Source of the DNA: an uncultured Holophaga sp.
GTDB lineage: Bacteria > Acidobacteriota > Holophagae > Holophagales > Holophagaceae
Length of the DNA: 64,000 nucleotides
Assembly (NCBI RefSeq): GCF_963677305.1
Contig: NZ_OY781925.1
Span: forward strand, 1,451,001 to 1,515,000
Direction: 5' to 3'
In this document: positions 53,098-61,610 of the stretch, one piece after another
Layout: each line of letters begins with the position of its first letter
Position numbering within the stretch: the first letter of the stretch is position 1
Translations under genes and position numbers: made by a program
Notes under the pieces: model-generated
What the model was told of the DNA's origin: nothing
Seen by the model: the letters and a program-made list of their open reading frames with translations, nothing else
Database searches by the model: none

Positions 53098-53919
53098 ATG
53101 CGCAGAGAACTCACTGACTCCGACAAGGCCCAGCCCTACGCCCACTGGTTTGATCGGCCCATCACCCCGGCCCCGGCCGAGGTCTATGCCGAAGTCGCCA
53201 AGAGCCCCCTGGACCCGGCCATTGCCCTGCCCGTCACTGAGCGTGACCAGCTTCTCAAGCCCGGCTATCTGCCGGTGGAGCGGGGCTATGCCCTGATGCC
53301 CGATGGCAGCTCCTTCATCGCAGGGCTGACCAAGATGCCCGGGGTCACCACCGACATGCTGGAGTGGTGGTTCTACTGGCATGGGCTCCAGGGCTTCCGC
53401 TACGCCATCTGGGATGCCGACGATCACTACGATGTCCGGGTCAGCCCCGAAACCATCCGGCGGCGCCTGGACCCGAACCTCTCCATCCGGGAGCGGGGCT
53501 GGAACACCACGGACATCGTGCTGGAGGATGTGGGCACCGGCCCCATGCTCCTGGACATCTCCTTCATGTCCCCGGAGTCCTTCGGATACAGCGTCGCGGC
53601 CTTCGAGAAGGGCGCCACCGGGGCCATCAGCGCCAACATCGGTCTCCACGGCGAGACCCCCATCGGCTGCTTCTCCCATGTGGCCCGGGGGATTGAGGGT
53701 GGGATCGAACTCCGCAGCCGCTTCTGGATCGGTCACTACATGGCCGACGGCAAGCCCGTGCGTGTGGCGGACAAGATGCCCGCGGGATTGGCGGAAGCCC
53801 TGGCCAAGGCCCTCTCCACCCACTGCCCCAAGGAATATCACAACCTCGCTGCCATCCTGCCGGGCGTCTACGCAGAGAACTCGCCCATCGTTGACAGGCT
53901 TGAAGATTATATTAAATAA
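53098..53919 (+). CDS. 2,4-diacetylphloroglucinol hydrolase (PhlG/phloretin hydrolase) family protein
   Basis: The 273-residue cytoplasmic protein looks like a PhlG-family zinc C-C hydrolase, the group that includes diacetylphloroglucinol hydrolase and phloretin hydrolase. Family-like blocks: GYLPVERGYALMPDGSSFIA, LTKMPGVTTDMLEWWFYWHG, RYAIWDADDHYDVRVSPETI. Candidate zinc ligands by position are His110, Glu143, His242 and Glu246 (HxxxE in THCPKEYHNL); that mapping is from memory of the PhlG structure. ATG 53098 is 7 nt after AAAGG. It is first in an operon-like set with two MFS genes and opposite a sigma-54 activator. Substrate is unknown. Confidence 0.82.
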   Translation: MRRELTDSDKAQPYAHWFDRPITPAPAEVYAEVAKSPLDPAIALPVTERDQLLKPGYLPVERGYALMPDGSSFIAGLTKMPGVTTDMLEWWFYWHGLQGFRYAIWDADDHYDVRVSPETIRRRLDPNLSIRERGWNTTDIVLEDVGTGPMLLDISFMSPESFGYSVAAFEKGATGAISANIGLHGETPIGCFSHVARGIEGGIELRSRFWIGHYMADGKPVRVADKMPAGLAEALAKALSTHCPKEYHNLAAILPGVYAENSPIVDRLEDYIK

Positions 53920-53920
53920 T
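53891..53920 (+). promoter_or_regulatory. Possible internal promoter for the first OFA-type MFS gene
   Basis: TTGACA (53891-53896) and AATAAT (53915-53920) are 18 bp apart, inside the last codons of the hydrolase gene. The spacing matches the otsAB promoter. The start would be just before the ribosome-binding site, so this may be chance. Confidence 0.3.
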
Positions 53921-53940
53921 AATTAAAAAAAGGAGCGCAT

Positions 53941-55218
53941 ATGAGTTCCGAAATGACAGCAGCGGCTCCGGCCAGGGAGCGTACTGGCTTCGGCTCCTAC
54001 GGCTGGGTCATGATCCTGTTCTCTCTGCTGATGTACTTCGCCTATGCCGGCTGGGTGGCGGATGGCCTCAACATCTTCACCTCCGCCTTTGCCGGGAGGA
54101 ACGGCTGGGATGTGGCCAAGCTGCTCTCTCTGGTGGCCCCCGGTGGGCTGATGGGGGTGGTGGGCGCAGGCTTCTTCGGGGAGGTGGTCGTCAAGAAAGG
54201 GCCCCGCTTCGTGTTGACCCTGTCCCTGGTCTGCATGGCAGGTGCCGTGCTCTGGTTCGGTCGCATCACAAGCCTGTGGGAGTTCACGGTCTCCTTCATG
54301 GTGATCAACTTCTTCGCATCGGGTTTCGGCTTCATTGCGCCGGGCACCCTGATGAACAACTGGTTCCCCCGGAAGAAGGGCATGGCCCTGGCCATCGCCA
54401 CCTCGGGCTTCCCCCTGGCGACGGCCCTCTTCGTGCCTCTGATCGCCCTCATGTTCAACCGCATGGGCATTGCTCCGGCGACGGCCACCTGGGGCGTCAT
54501 CTTCCTGCTGGCTGCGGCCCTGGGCTTCGTGATCGTGAAGGACAACCCTGAGCAGATCGGGCACTATCCCGACAACGATCCCAGCGAGGACCGGGCCAGC
54601 CTGGACGAGCTGGAGAACTACAAGAGCCCCTTTACGGTGAAGCGCCTTCTCAAGGACCGCGACATGTGGCTCATCTCCTTCGGTTGGGGCTGCCTCTGGC
54701 TGGTCACCATGGGCATCGTGGTGCAGCTCGTGCCCCGTCTGATGAGCCTCGGCTACACCCAGGCCCGGGCCATCGCCTTCCTGTCCACGGCCGCGGTCTG
54801 TGCCATTCCCGGTGGCCTGCTCTGGGGCTGGCTGGACCAGCGCTTCAGCACCAAGGTCGCCAGCTTCGTGTACGGGGTCCTCTACATCCTCACCCTGTTC
54901 ATGCTCATCTTCCAGACCCGGAGCATGGCGGCGACCTTTGTGACCGTGGTGTTCGTGGGCATCGGCCTCGGCGGGATCAAGAACCTGCTGACCTCCATGG
55001 TGAGCACCGTATACGGCCGCTTTGATTTCGGCGCCGCCTACCGCTTGGTGGTGCCCATCTCCCTGATTGTCCGCACCCTGTGCTTCCCGATCATGGGGAT
55101 CGCCCTCCTGGCCTTCAAGAGCCTTTCGGGAGCCTACGCCATGTTCATCGTGGTCGATGTGATCGCCTTGATCCTGATCTCCCTCACCCGGGGCACCTGC
55201 AAAGGCAAGACGCACTGA
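53941..55218 (+). CDS. OFA-family MFS transporter, copy 1
   Basis: The 425-residue, 12-helix major facilitator protein resembles the oxalate/formate antiporter (OFA) family: WVADGLNIFTSAFAGRNGWD, GFGFIAPGTLMNNWFPRKKG, ALAIATSGFPLATALFVPLI, central loop VKDNPEQIGHYPDNDPSEDR, and C-terminal ISLTRGTCKGKTH. AAAGGAG lies 6 nt before the ATG; the gene is 21 nt after the hydrolase. Import of the hydrolase substrate or export/exchange of its product is likely. It has its own terminator. Confidence 0.9.
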   Translation: MSSEMTAAAPARERTGFGSYGWVMILFSLLMYFAYAGWVADGLNIFTSAFAGRNGWDVAKLLSLVAPGGLMGVVGAGFFGEVVVKKGPRFVLTLSLVCMAGAVLWFGRITSLWEFTVSFMVINFFASGFGFIAPGTLMNNWFPRKKGMALAIATSGFPLATALFVPLIALMFNRMGIAPATATWGVIFLLAAALGFVIVKDNPEQIGHYPDNDPSEDRASLDELENYKSPFTVKRLLKDRDMWLISFGWGCLWLVTMGIVVQLVPRLMSLGYTQARAIAFLSTAAVCAIPGGLLWGWLDQRFSTKVASFVYGVLYILTLFMLIFQTRSMAATFVTVVFVGIGLGGIKNLLTSMVSTVYGRFDFGAAYRLVVPISLIVRTLCFPIMGIALLAFKSLSGAYAMFIVVDVIALILISLTRGTCKGKTH

Positions 55219-55239
55219 ACACCGGTCGTTCCACCTTGC

Positions 55240-55269
55240 GGGCCGCCCACGGGCGGCCCTGTTTTCTTT
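55240..55269 (+). terminator. Rho-independent terminator after OFA copy 1
   Basis: GGGCCGCCC and GGGCGGCCC form a 9-bp stem with a 2-nt loop as drawn (likely larger when folded) and are followed by TGTTTTCTTT. Confidence 0.85.
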
Positions 55270-55352
55270 GAGGGGGCGATGATGGTGATTGAAGATTTTG
55301 ATTGCTTGGGAAGGTAATGCCTATTGCAGGGAGGCCGGGATCTGGATTAGTG

Positions 55353-55368
55353 TTAGTCGCTGGACTAA
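55353..55368 (+). promoter_or_regulatory. TTAGTC/GACTAA inverted repeat upstream of OFA copy 2
   Basis: TTAGTC-GCTG-GACTAA lies 32 nt upstream of the second MFS start in an A+T-richer stretch; candidate operator for separate control of copy 2. Confidence 0.35.
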
Positions 55369-55399
55369 AACGCGAAATCTTTTGTCATGGGAGACTTCT

Positions 55400-56686
55400 A
55401 TGTCTCAAGGCGAGGCTTTACTCTCAGATGGCTCCGATTCGGGACGCCGCGGCTTCGGTGCCGCTGGTTGGCGGATGATCCTCTTCTCGGTCTTCATGTA
55501 CTTCGCCATGGCGGGCTGGTGCGCCGACGGGATCAACATCTTCACGCCGGCCTTCGCCTCGCGGAACGGCTGGGAGGTGGCCAAGCTCCTGACCCTGGTG
55601 GCCCCGGGGGGCATCATGAGCGTGGTGGGCTGTGGCTTCTTCGGGCAGCTCGTCATCAAGAAGGGACCCCGATTCGTCATCACCCTGACCCTGGTGGCCT
55701 CGGCGGCCTCCCTCCTCTGGTTCGGGCGGATCTCCCACCTCTGGGAGTTCGCGGTGGCCTACATGGTGATGAACTTCTTCATGGCGGGATTCGGTTTCAT
55801 CGCTCCCGGGACCTTGATGAACAACTGGTTCCCCCGGAAGAAAGGCATGGCCCTGGCTATCGCCACGGCTGGCTTTCCCCTGGCCTCAGCCCTCTTCGTC
55901 CCGCTGATCGCCTACATGTTCGGCCGCTACGGCATCACCGGCTCCACGACCATCTGGGCGGTGGTCTTCCTCGTGGCCGCACTGGTGGGCTACCTTCTCG
56001 TGCGGGACAACCCGGAGGAGATCGGATGCTATCCCGACAATGATCCGAAGGCCGACCGAGCCTCCATTGAGGACCTGGACAGCTACCAGAGCGACTTCAC
56101 GGTCAAGCGCCTGCTGAAGGATCGCGACATGTGGCTGATCGCCTGCGGCTGGGGTGCCCTCTGGTTGGTGACGGTGGGCATCGTGGTCCAGCTCGTGCCC
56201 CGTCTGACCAGCCTGGGCTACCCCCTGCCCAAGGCCATTGCCTTCCTCTCCATCGCCGCCGTCTGCGCCATTCCCGGCGGACTGGTCTGGGGCTGGCTGG
56301 ACCAGAAGCTCGGCACCCGGAAGGCCAGCCTGATCTACGGGGCCATGTACATCGCGACGCTGGTGCTGCTCATCACGCAGTCCGGCAGCCAGGTGATGAC
56401 CTTCATCACGATCCTCTTCGTGGGCATCGGCCTGGGGGGCATCAAGAACCTGCTGACCTCCATGGTGAGCACGGTTTACGGCCGCTATGACTTCGGGGCG
56501 GCCTTCCGTCTGGTGATCCCCATCTCCATCATCGTCCGGACCCTCTGCTTCCCCATTATGGGCATCGCCATGGCGAAGTTCGGCTCCCTGACCGCGGCCT
56601 ACGTCATCTTCATTGCCGTGGATGCCATCGCCCTCCTGCTTGTCCTCTCCAGCCGTGGCACCTGCAAGGGGCGCACTAGCCTGTGA
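55400..56686 (+). CDS. OFA-family MFS transporter, copy 2
   Basis: The 428-residue protein is a close paralogue of the preceding MFS protein along its whole length: WRMILFSVFMYFAMAGWCAD, WFPRKKGMALAIATAGFPLA, RDNPEEIGCYPDNDPKADRA, GLGGIKNLLTSMVSTVYGRY, and the end SSRGTCKGRTSL. ATG 55400 has GGGAG upstream. A strong terminator between the copies and its own upstream inverted repeat suggest independent expression. The paralogues may differ in substrate or direction. Confidence 0.9.
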   Translation: MSQGEALLSDGSDSGRRGFGAAGWRMILFSVFMYFAMAGWCADGINIFTPAFASRNGWEVAKLLTLVAPGGIMSVVGCGFFGQLVIKKGPRFVITLTLVASAASLLWFGRISHLWEFAVAYMVMNFFMAGFGFIAPGTLMNNWFPRKKGMALAIATAGFPLASALFVPLIAYMFGRYGITGSTTIWAVVFLVAALVGYLLVRDNPEEIGCYPDNDPKADRASIEDLDSYQSDFTVKRLLKDRDMWLIACGWGALWLVTVGIVVQLVPRLTSLGYPLPKAIAFLSIAAVCAIPGGLVWGWLDQKLGTRKASLIYGAMYIATLVLLITQSGSQVMTFITILFVGIGLGGIKNLLTSMVSTVYGRYDFGAAFRLVIPISIIVRTLCFPIMGIAMAKFGSLTAAYVIFIAVDAIALLLVLSSRGTCKGRTSL

Positions 56687-56702
56687 AGAAAAAGTCGGTT
56701 TC

Positions 56703-56845
56703 TGTCCGCGGATGAAGGGGATGGACGCCGATGGGGTGCCTGGGGGCAGGTTCCGGGAGGAGGTGCCCTGTGGACGCGCCAGCGCGTCTCAGGGTCACCT
56801 CACTCCGGAACGCCATCGGCGTGGATCGGCGTCCATTGGCGGACA
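56703..56845. repeat. 143-bp imperfect palindrome
   Basis: The arms match in order: TGTCCGC/GCGGACA, ATGGACGCCGAT/ATCGGCGTCCAT, GTTCCGG/CCGGAAC, GAGGTG/CACCTC, CCCTG/CAGGG and GACGCG/CGCGTC around a CCAG loop. Small internal bulges occur. It sits in a 227-nt gap between OFA copy 2 and the glutaredoxin gene. It may be a structured RNA, a terminator for both flanking units, or a MITE/REP-like element; no second copy was seen in this window. Confidence 0.65.
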
Positions 56846-56913
56846 AGAAGGCCTTTGGTATTCCCGTCTCGGCGGCCCTGCTGAAAGCTGTCAGGCTGGG
56901 GCAGGGAGGACCC

Positions 56914-57225
56914 ATGACCCCGCGCGAAGCCCTTTCCGGACTCGACCTCCAGGTCTACACCGCCACCTGGTGCCCCGACTGCACCCGCCTGTCCCGCTGG
57001 TTCAAGGGCCAGGACATCCCCTACACCCCCGTGGACATTGAGTCGGTGGAGGGTGCCGCCGAGAAGCTGGAGGGGGAGACCGGCAAGCGCGCCATCCCCT
57101 TCATCCTGGTCAACGGAAGGCATTGGGTCCGGGGCTACCACAAGGAACTGCCCCAGCGCTTCGATCCGGCTCTGCTGGTCCAGGAGCTGCTGGCGTCGGG
57201 AAGGGCCCTCACGAGCCGATCCTGA
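56914..57225 (+). CDS. Glutaredoxin/mycoredoxin-like thioredoxin-fold protein
   Basis: The 103-residue thioredoxin-fold protein has the active site TATWCPDCTRLSRWF (CPDC), a cis-Pro segment KRAIPFILVNG and the glutathione/substrate-side RGYHKELPQ. CPDC rather than CPYC/CPYS places it near mycoredoxins and NrdH-like proteins. It probably reduces protein disulfides or mixed disulfides. ATG 56914 has GGGAGGA upstream. Confidence 0.85.
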   Translation: MTPREALSGLDLQVYTATWCPDCTRLSRWFKGQDIPYTPVDIESVEGAAEKLEGETGKRAIPFILVNGRHWVRGYHKELPQRFDPALLVQELLASGRALTSRS

Positions 57226-57286
57226 CCCGTCGGGTGCCGGACTGCTCCAAGCCGACACCAACAGGTATCACGGGCTCTCGATTCTG

Positions 57287-57320
57287 CTGAAGCAGGGGGC
57301 CGGAGGGCGCCCTGCTTCAG
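57287..57320. terminator. Hairpin between glutaredoxin and nfu genes
   Basis: CTGAAGCAGGG and CCCTGCTTCAG form a perfect 11-bp stem with a 12-nt loop, spanning the nfu stop codon, between convergent genes. No T-run is seen. Confidence 0.55.
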
Positions 57321-57850
57321 TAGGCCATCACCCGGATCTCCGGATCCACCTCATCCCGCAGCACCCCCTCGATGAAAGCCAGGGTCCCCCCGGCCGCGCT
57401 GGGGCAGGAGCCGCAGGCGCCCTGGTACTGGATCTCCAGCAGGGTGCCATCGAAGGAGAGGATCTCGAGTCCGCCGCCATCCCCCTCCAGCCCCGGTTTG
57501 ATGCGGCGCTCGATGACCTCCTCGATGCGGGCCAGCTTCTCGTCGGTGCTGCCCGCAGGCGCGGAGCGCCGCTCGCCCTCCTCCGGGCTGAAGTCTTCGA
57601 TCCGCTCGCAGATGGGGTCGATGAGATCGCTCCAGTCCGCATCCGGGTGCTTGTTCACGGTGACGAAGCGATCCATGTAGAAGACCGAGGTGACCTTGCC
57701 CTGGGCGAAGATGCCCGAGGCCAGGGTGTCGCCGATGGCGCTGGCGAAGTCCCGGAAGGAACGGATGCCCTGGCGCAGGAGCGGGGCATCCGTGACGAAC
57801 TTGAGGGCGTCGGGATTGGGAGTTGGCTCGATGTTCACAACCTTGGGCAC
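57317..57850 (-). CDS. nfuA: NifU-like iron-sulfur scaffold protein
   Basis: The 177-residue protein has an Nfu N-terminal domain (VNIEPTPNPDALKFVTDAPL, TSVFYMDRFVTVNKHPDADW) and a C-terminal NifU domain with the cluster-binding CxxC in YQGACGSCPSAAGGTLAFIE. It carries and delivers 4Fe-4S clusters, consistent with the many iron-sulfur enzymes in the window. It is a monocistronic gene divergent from the PBP gene. Confidence 0.93.
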   Translation of the reverse strand: MPKVVNIEPTPNPDALKFVTDAPLLRQGIRSFRDFASAIGDTLASGIFAQGKVTSVFYMDRFVTVNKHPDADWSDLIDPICERIEDFSPEEGERRSAPAGSTDEKLARIEEVIERRIKPGLEGDGGGLEILSFDGTLLEIQYQGACGSCPSAAGGTLAFIEGVLRDEVDPEIRVMAY

Positions 57851-58062
57851 GGGAGACCTCGCACTTCAAAGTTTACCGTTTCTGTCGGGATTGGCCATCC
57901 CGATTGGCCTTGTCCGATGCAAGTGGGTGCGGGAGTGGCTACCATGAAGGATTCCCCCGTTGGGGCCGAGGTCGTCTCGTTTTGGCACTTGGAAAACTGC
58001 TCAGCTCCGGAGCCCGGACGCCCCGCCACCTTTTGGGGCGGCCTGAGGCCCAGGCCCAGGCG

Positions 58063-60129
58063 GTGGCCCGGCTGCCCTGGATCATGTGGCCCATCTTCGT
58101 GTGGGCCTTCGCCATCTTCCTGAGGCTCTTCTGGCTCCAGGTGGTGGAGCATCACCGCTATCAGGTCCGGGCCTCCCAGCAGCACAACGTTGAGGTCCCC
58201 ATCCCTCCCATCCGGGGTGAGCTCCGCGACCGGCGGGGGGTTTCGCTCGCCATCTCCATGCGCATGGAGAGCCTCTTCTGCAACCCCCAGACCTTCTATC
58301 CCGATTACCGCAATACCAAGGGGCAGGAGCGCTATTGGGGCGAACCGGATCGGGACAAGGCACGGGAGGTGGCGGATCAACTGGCCCCCATCCTCGGGGT
58401 GAGTGAGCGCGCCCTCATGGAGAAGCTGCTGCGCAAGCGGCCCTTTGTCTGGATCGAGCGGCAGCTCGGACCCACCAAGGTTTCGGCCATCAAGGACCTG
58501 AAGCTGGAGGGCGTGGCCTTCCTCCCCGAGTTCAAGCGGAGCTATCCCCGGGGCAGCCTGGCCTGCCAGATCCTCGGCTTCACCAACATCGACGGGATCG
58601 GTCAGTTGGGCATCGAGCGGGCCTACAACGACCAACTGGCGGGCAAGCCCGGCGAGCTCATCGCCCCCCGGGATGCCAAGGGCCGACTCCTGATCCTGGA
58701 GGAGAACTTCGCCCAGGTGCCCGTGAACGGCTCCACCCTGCAGCTCACCATCGATGCCACGATCCAGCACCTCGTGGAGGAGGCCCTCCTGGAGGGGGCC
58801 CGCAAATACAAGCCCAAGACCGCCTATGCCGTCGTAATGGACCCGAACACCGGCGAGATCCTGGCCATGGCGGGGACCCCCTTCTTCGACCCCAATCACA
58901 TCGTTCCCCCCAAGTTCATGAACCGCAGCGAGAGCGAGTGGAGCGCGGCTGACCGGGAGGAATACCAGCAGGAACTGGAGCGGGGCAACGAGGCGCGCAG
59001 GGTCCACCCCGTGGAGGACAGCTACGAGCCCGGGTCCACCATGAAGATCTTCACTCTGGCCATGGCGCTGGAGGAGCGCAAGGTCCACCTGGGAGAGCGG
59101 GTGGACTGCGGCGGTGGGCGCTGGAACTATGGCGGGGGCCTGACCATCACGGACACCCACCACAACGGGGCCCTCACCTTCGAGGAGGTGCTCTGGCTCA
59201 GCTCCAATGTCGGCGCCGCCAAGATCGGCACCCGCGTGAATCCTGCAACGCACTACCAATATCTGAGGAAATTCGGGTTCGGTGAGCCCACTGGCCTGGG
59301 CTTCCCTGGAGAGACCTCCGGGCGTCTTCTGGCTCCGGACCGCTGGTCGGGCACCACCCAGCCCACCATGTGCTATGGCTATGGACTCTCGGTGAGCCCC
59401 CTCCAGGTTCTGGTGGCGGGTTGTGCCATCGCCAACGGCGGCAAGTTGATGCAGCCCTATCTGGTCCAGAAGATCTACAACGACCAGGGGGTCCTCCTGC
59501 GCGAGAACAAGCCTATGGTCCGCGGTCAGGTGATCAGCGAGGAGACTGCCGCCATGATGCGGGAGGCCCTCAAGGGGGTCATCACCCATGGCACCGCCAA
59601 AGAGGCCCAACTGGATGGTGGGGTGGAGGCCTTCGGCAAGACCGGCACCGCCTGGAAGATCATCAACGGCAAGTATGCCCACGGGCACAGGTATGCATCA
59701 TTCATGGGGTTCTTCCCTGCTGACAAGCCCCAGTACGGCATGCTCTTCATGCTCGATGACCCTGCAGGCGGAGGCTACGGTGGCACGGTCGCCGGCCCCC
59801 TCTTCAAGCAGATCGGGGACGGGATCATGCGCTACCGGAGCATCGGCGCCGAGGAGCAGAACCCCGATCTCCGCCTGACCCTCCGGGATTGGCCCACCAG
59901 CGAGACTGATGAGGCCCTGGTGCATGTCGAGGTAGGCAAAGTCCCTGATGTGCGTAATCTGGCTCTCAAGAGCGCCATTCAGCGCATCGTGCTCGCCGGG
60001 GGGAGTCCCCGGGTGGTGCGTCCCGGGGCCGCCGCCTCCCGGGTCTTCGTCGTGGCCGAGCAGAGCCCGGCTCCAGGGGAAGCCTTGGTGCCGGGCCGAC
60101 CGGTCCAGTTGGTGCTGAGGGCCCCATGA
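58063..60129 (+). CDS. ftsI: Class B penicillin-binding protein with PASTA domain (FtsI/SpoVD-like)
   Basis: The approximately 688-residue peptidoglycan transpeptidase crosslinks septal or lateral wall. Seen: one N-terminal membrane helix (WPIFVWAFAIFLRLFWLQVV), PBP dimerisation domain (IRGELRDRRGVSLAIS), active-site motifs SxxK in YEPGSTMKIFTLAM, SxN in LSSNVGAAKIG and KTG in AFGKTGTAWKI, then one C-terminal PASTA domain (VGKVPDVRNLALKSAIQRIV). The start is uncertain: GTG 58063 gives a short cytosolic tail; ATG 58084 would start at the helix. It heads a coupled cluster with murE. Confidence 0.9.
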   Translation: MARLPWIMWPIFVWAFAIFLRLFWLQVVEHHRYQVRASQQHNVEVPIPPIRGELRDRRGVSLAISMRMESLFCNPQTFYPDYRNTKGQERYWGEPDRDKAREVADQLAPILGVSERALMEKLLRKRPFVWIERQLGPTKVSAIKDLKLEGVAFLPEFKRSYPRGSLACQILGFTNIDGIGQLGIERAYNDQLAGKPGELIAPRDAKGRLLILEENFAQVPVNGSTLQLTIDATIQHLVEEALLEGARKYKPKTAYAVVMDPNTGEILAMAGTPFFDPNHIVPPKFMNRSESEWSAADREEYQQELERGNEARRVHPVEDSYEPGSTMKIFTLAMALEERKVHLGERVDCGGGRWNYGGGLTITDTHHNGALTFEEVLWLSSNVGAAKIGTRVNPATHYQYLRKFGFGEPTGLGFPGETSGRLLAPDRWSGTTQPTMCYGYGLSVSPLQVLVAGCAIANGGKLMQPYLVQKIYNDQGVLLRENKPMVRGQVISEETAAMMREALKGVITHGTAKEAQLDGGVEAFGKTGTAWKIINGKYAHGHRYASFMGFFPADKPQYGMLFMLDDPAGGGYGGTVAGPLFKQIGDGIMRYRSIGAEEQNPDLRLTLRDWPTSETDEALVHVEVGKVPDVRNLALKSAIQRIVLAGGSPRVVRPGAAASRVFVVAEQSPAPGEALVPGRPVQLVLRAP

Positions 60130-61610
60130 ACTTCCGAGAACTGATCGAGACCTTGAGGCTGCCCTTCCATGGCCCTCTTGAGGCTGATGTGCGGGATCTG
60201 TCCTGCGACAGCCGCGAGGTGGGGCCGGGTTGCGCCTTTGTTGCGCTCAAGGGGGAGAGTTCCGACGGGGCGGCGTTCATTCCCCAGGCCCTCCGCCAGG
60301 GAGCCTCCGCCATCCTCTCCGACCGCTGGCTCCCCGAGCTCACCGCGGACATCCCCTTTGCCCGTCTGGACGAGCCCAGGACCCAGATGGCTCTCCTGGC
60401 CCGCCGGATCCAGGGTCTGCCGGATCGCCGCCTCGCCCTCATCGGAGTCACCGGGACCAACGGCAAGACCACCACCACGATGCTGATCCGCCAGCTCCTG
60501 CAGGGGGTGGGAAAGGGTTGCGGTCTGATCGGCACGGTGCTCCTCGCCGCCGGACAGGAGGAGATGGAGGCCACCCGCACCTCGCCGGAGAGCCCGGTTT
60601 TCTACCGCTGGCTCCGCCGCGCAGCCGATGCCGGGGATGCGGCCCTGGCGGTGGAGGTCTCCAGTCACGCCCTCAGCCTCGGTCGGGTCCACGGAGCCCG
60701 CTTCAGGGTCGGGCTCTTCACCAACCTCACGCAGGACCACTTGGACTTCCATGGGGATCTCGAGTCGTATTTCCAGGCCAAGGCGAGGCTTTTCAAACAG
60801 TGTGCCACCGGCTTGGTGAACATCGACGACCCTTACGGGCGGCGGCTCCTGGCCGAGTGCCCAGGCCTGATCGCCTTCGGTGGAGGGGATCAGGCTGTCT
60901 ACCGGTTCTCCGAGCTGGAGCTGAGCCCCACCGGGACCCGTTTCCGCTTGAGCACCCCCAGGGGGGAGTGGGAGCTGCAGAGTCCTCTCCTCGGGCGCTT
61001 CAATGTCCACAATCTGGTGGGTGCCTTCGCGGCCTGTGTGGAGGCGGGTTTCGATCCAGATGCGCTGTTGGCCGCCATCCCAGGTCTCCGGGGGGCCCCC
61101 GGCCGTCTGGACCGGGTGGACCTGGGGCAGCCCTTCGGGGTCATGGTGGACTACGCCCACACCCCCGATGCCCTGGACAAGCTCCTGGCTGCTGGACGGG
61201 ACCTCCTGCCCCCAGGAGGGCGCCTGCATGTCCTCTTCGGCTGCGGTGGGGACCGGGACCGCAGCAAGCGGGCCCCCATGGCCGCTGCCGTGGCCCGGGG
61301 CGCCGATGTGATCTGGCATACCGCCGACAACAGCCGGAGCGAGGCTCTGGAGGGCATCCTGGAGGACGCGGCCGCTGGGCTGTCCATCTCCATCCGTGCG
61401 GATGAAGAGCGCTACCACTGCATCCCCGACCGGGCCGAGGCCGTGGAGGCCGCCCTGGCGGCCTGCGCCCCGGGGGATCTGCTTCTGCTGGCGGGGAAGG
61501 GCCACGAACCCTACCAGGAGATCCTGGGGGTCAAGTATCCCTACAGTGACCGGGCGGCGGTGGAAGCCGTCCTCTCCGGGCGGCCGGTGCCCCGGCCCTG
61601 GCTCCCGTGA
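60126..61610 (+). CDS. murE: UDP-MurNAc-tripeptide synthetase (meso-DAP-type)
   Basis: The 494-residue Mur ligase adds the third residue to UDP-MurNAc-L-Ala-D-Glu. Seen: N-terminal domain (VRDLSCDSREVGPGCAFVAL), ATP loop GVTGTNGKTTTTMLIRQLL, VEVSSHALSLGRVHGARF, and the C-terminal specificity region HTADNSRSEALEGI: the usual DNPR of meso-diaminopimelate enzymes is DNSR, retaining Arg. ATGA overlap with ftsI. It is part of the division/cell-wall cluster. Confidence 0.93.
   Translation: MNFRELIETLRLPFHGPLEADVRDLSCDSREVGPGCAFVALKGESSDGAAFIPQALRQGASAILSDRWLPELTADIPFARLDEPRTQMALLARRIQGLPDRRLALIGVTGTNGKTTTTMLIRQLLQGVGKGCGLIGTVLLAAGQEEMEATRTSPESPVFYRWLRRAADAGDAALAVEVSSHALSLGRVHGARFRVGLFTNLTQDHLDFHGDLESYFQAKARLFKQCATGLVNIDDPYGRRLLAECPGLIAFGGGDQAVYRFSELELSPTGTRFRLSTPRGEWELQSPLLGRFNVHNLVGAFAACVEAGFDPDALLAAIPGLRGAPGRLDRVDLGQPFGVMVDYAHTPDALDKLLAAGRDLLPPGGRLHVLFGCGGDRDRSKRAPMAAAVARGADVIWHTADNSRSEALEGILEDAAAGLSISIRADEERYHCIPDRAEAVEAALAACAPGDLLLLAGKGHEPYQEILGVKYPYSDRAAVEAVLSGRPVPRPWLP

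Noticed and set aside
57823..58062. Longer N terminus of the penicillin-binding protein
   Set aside because: The upstream in-frame stretch has no hydrophobic or family-like content and overlaps the nfuA start and upstream region.
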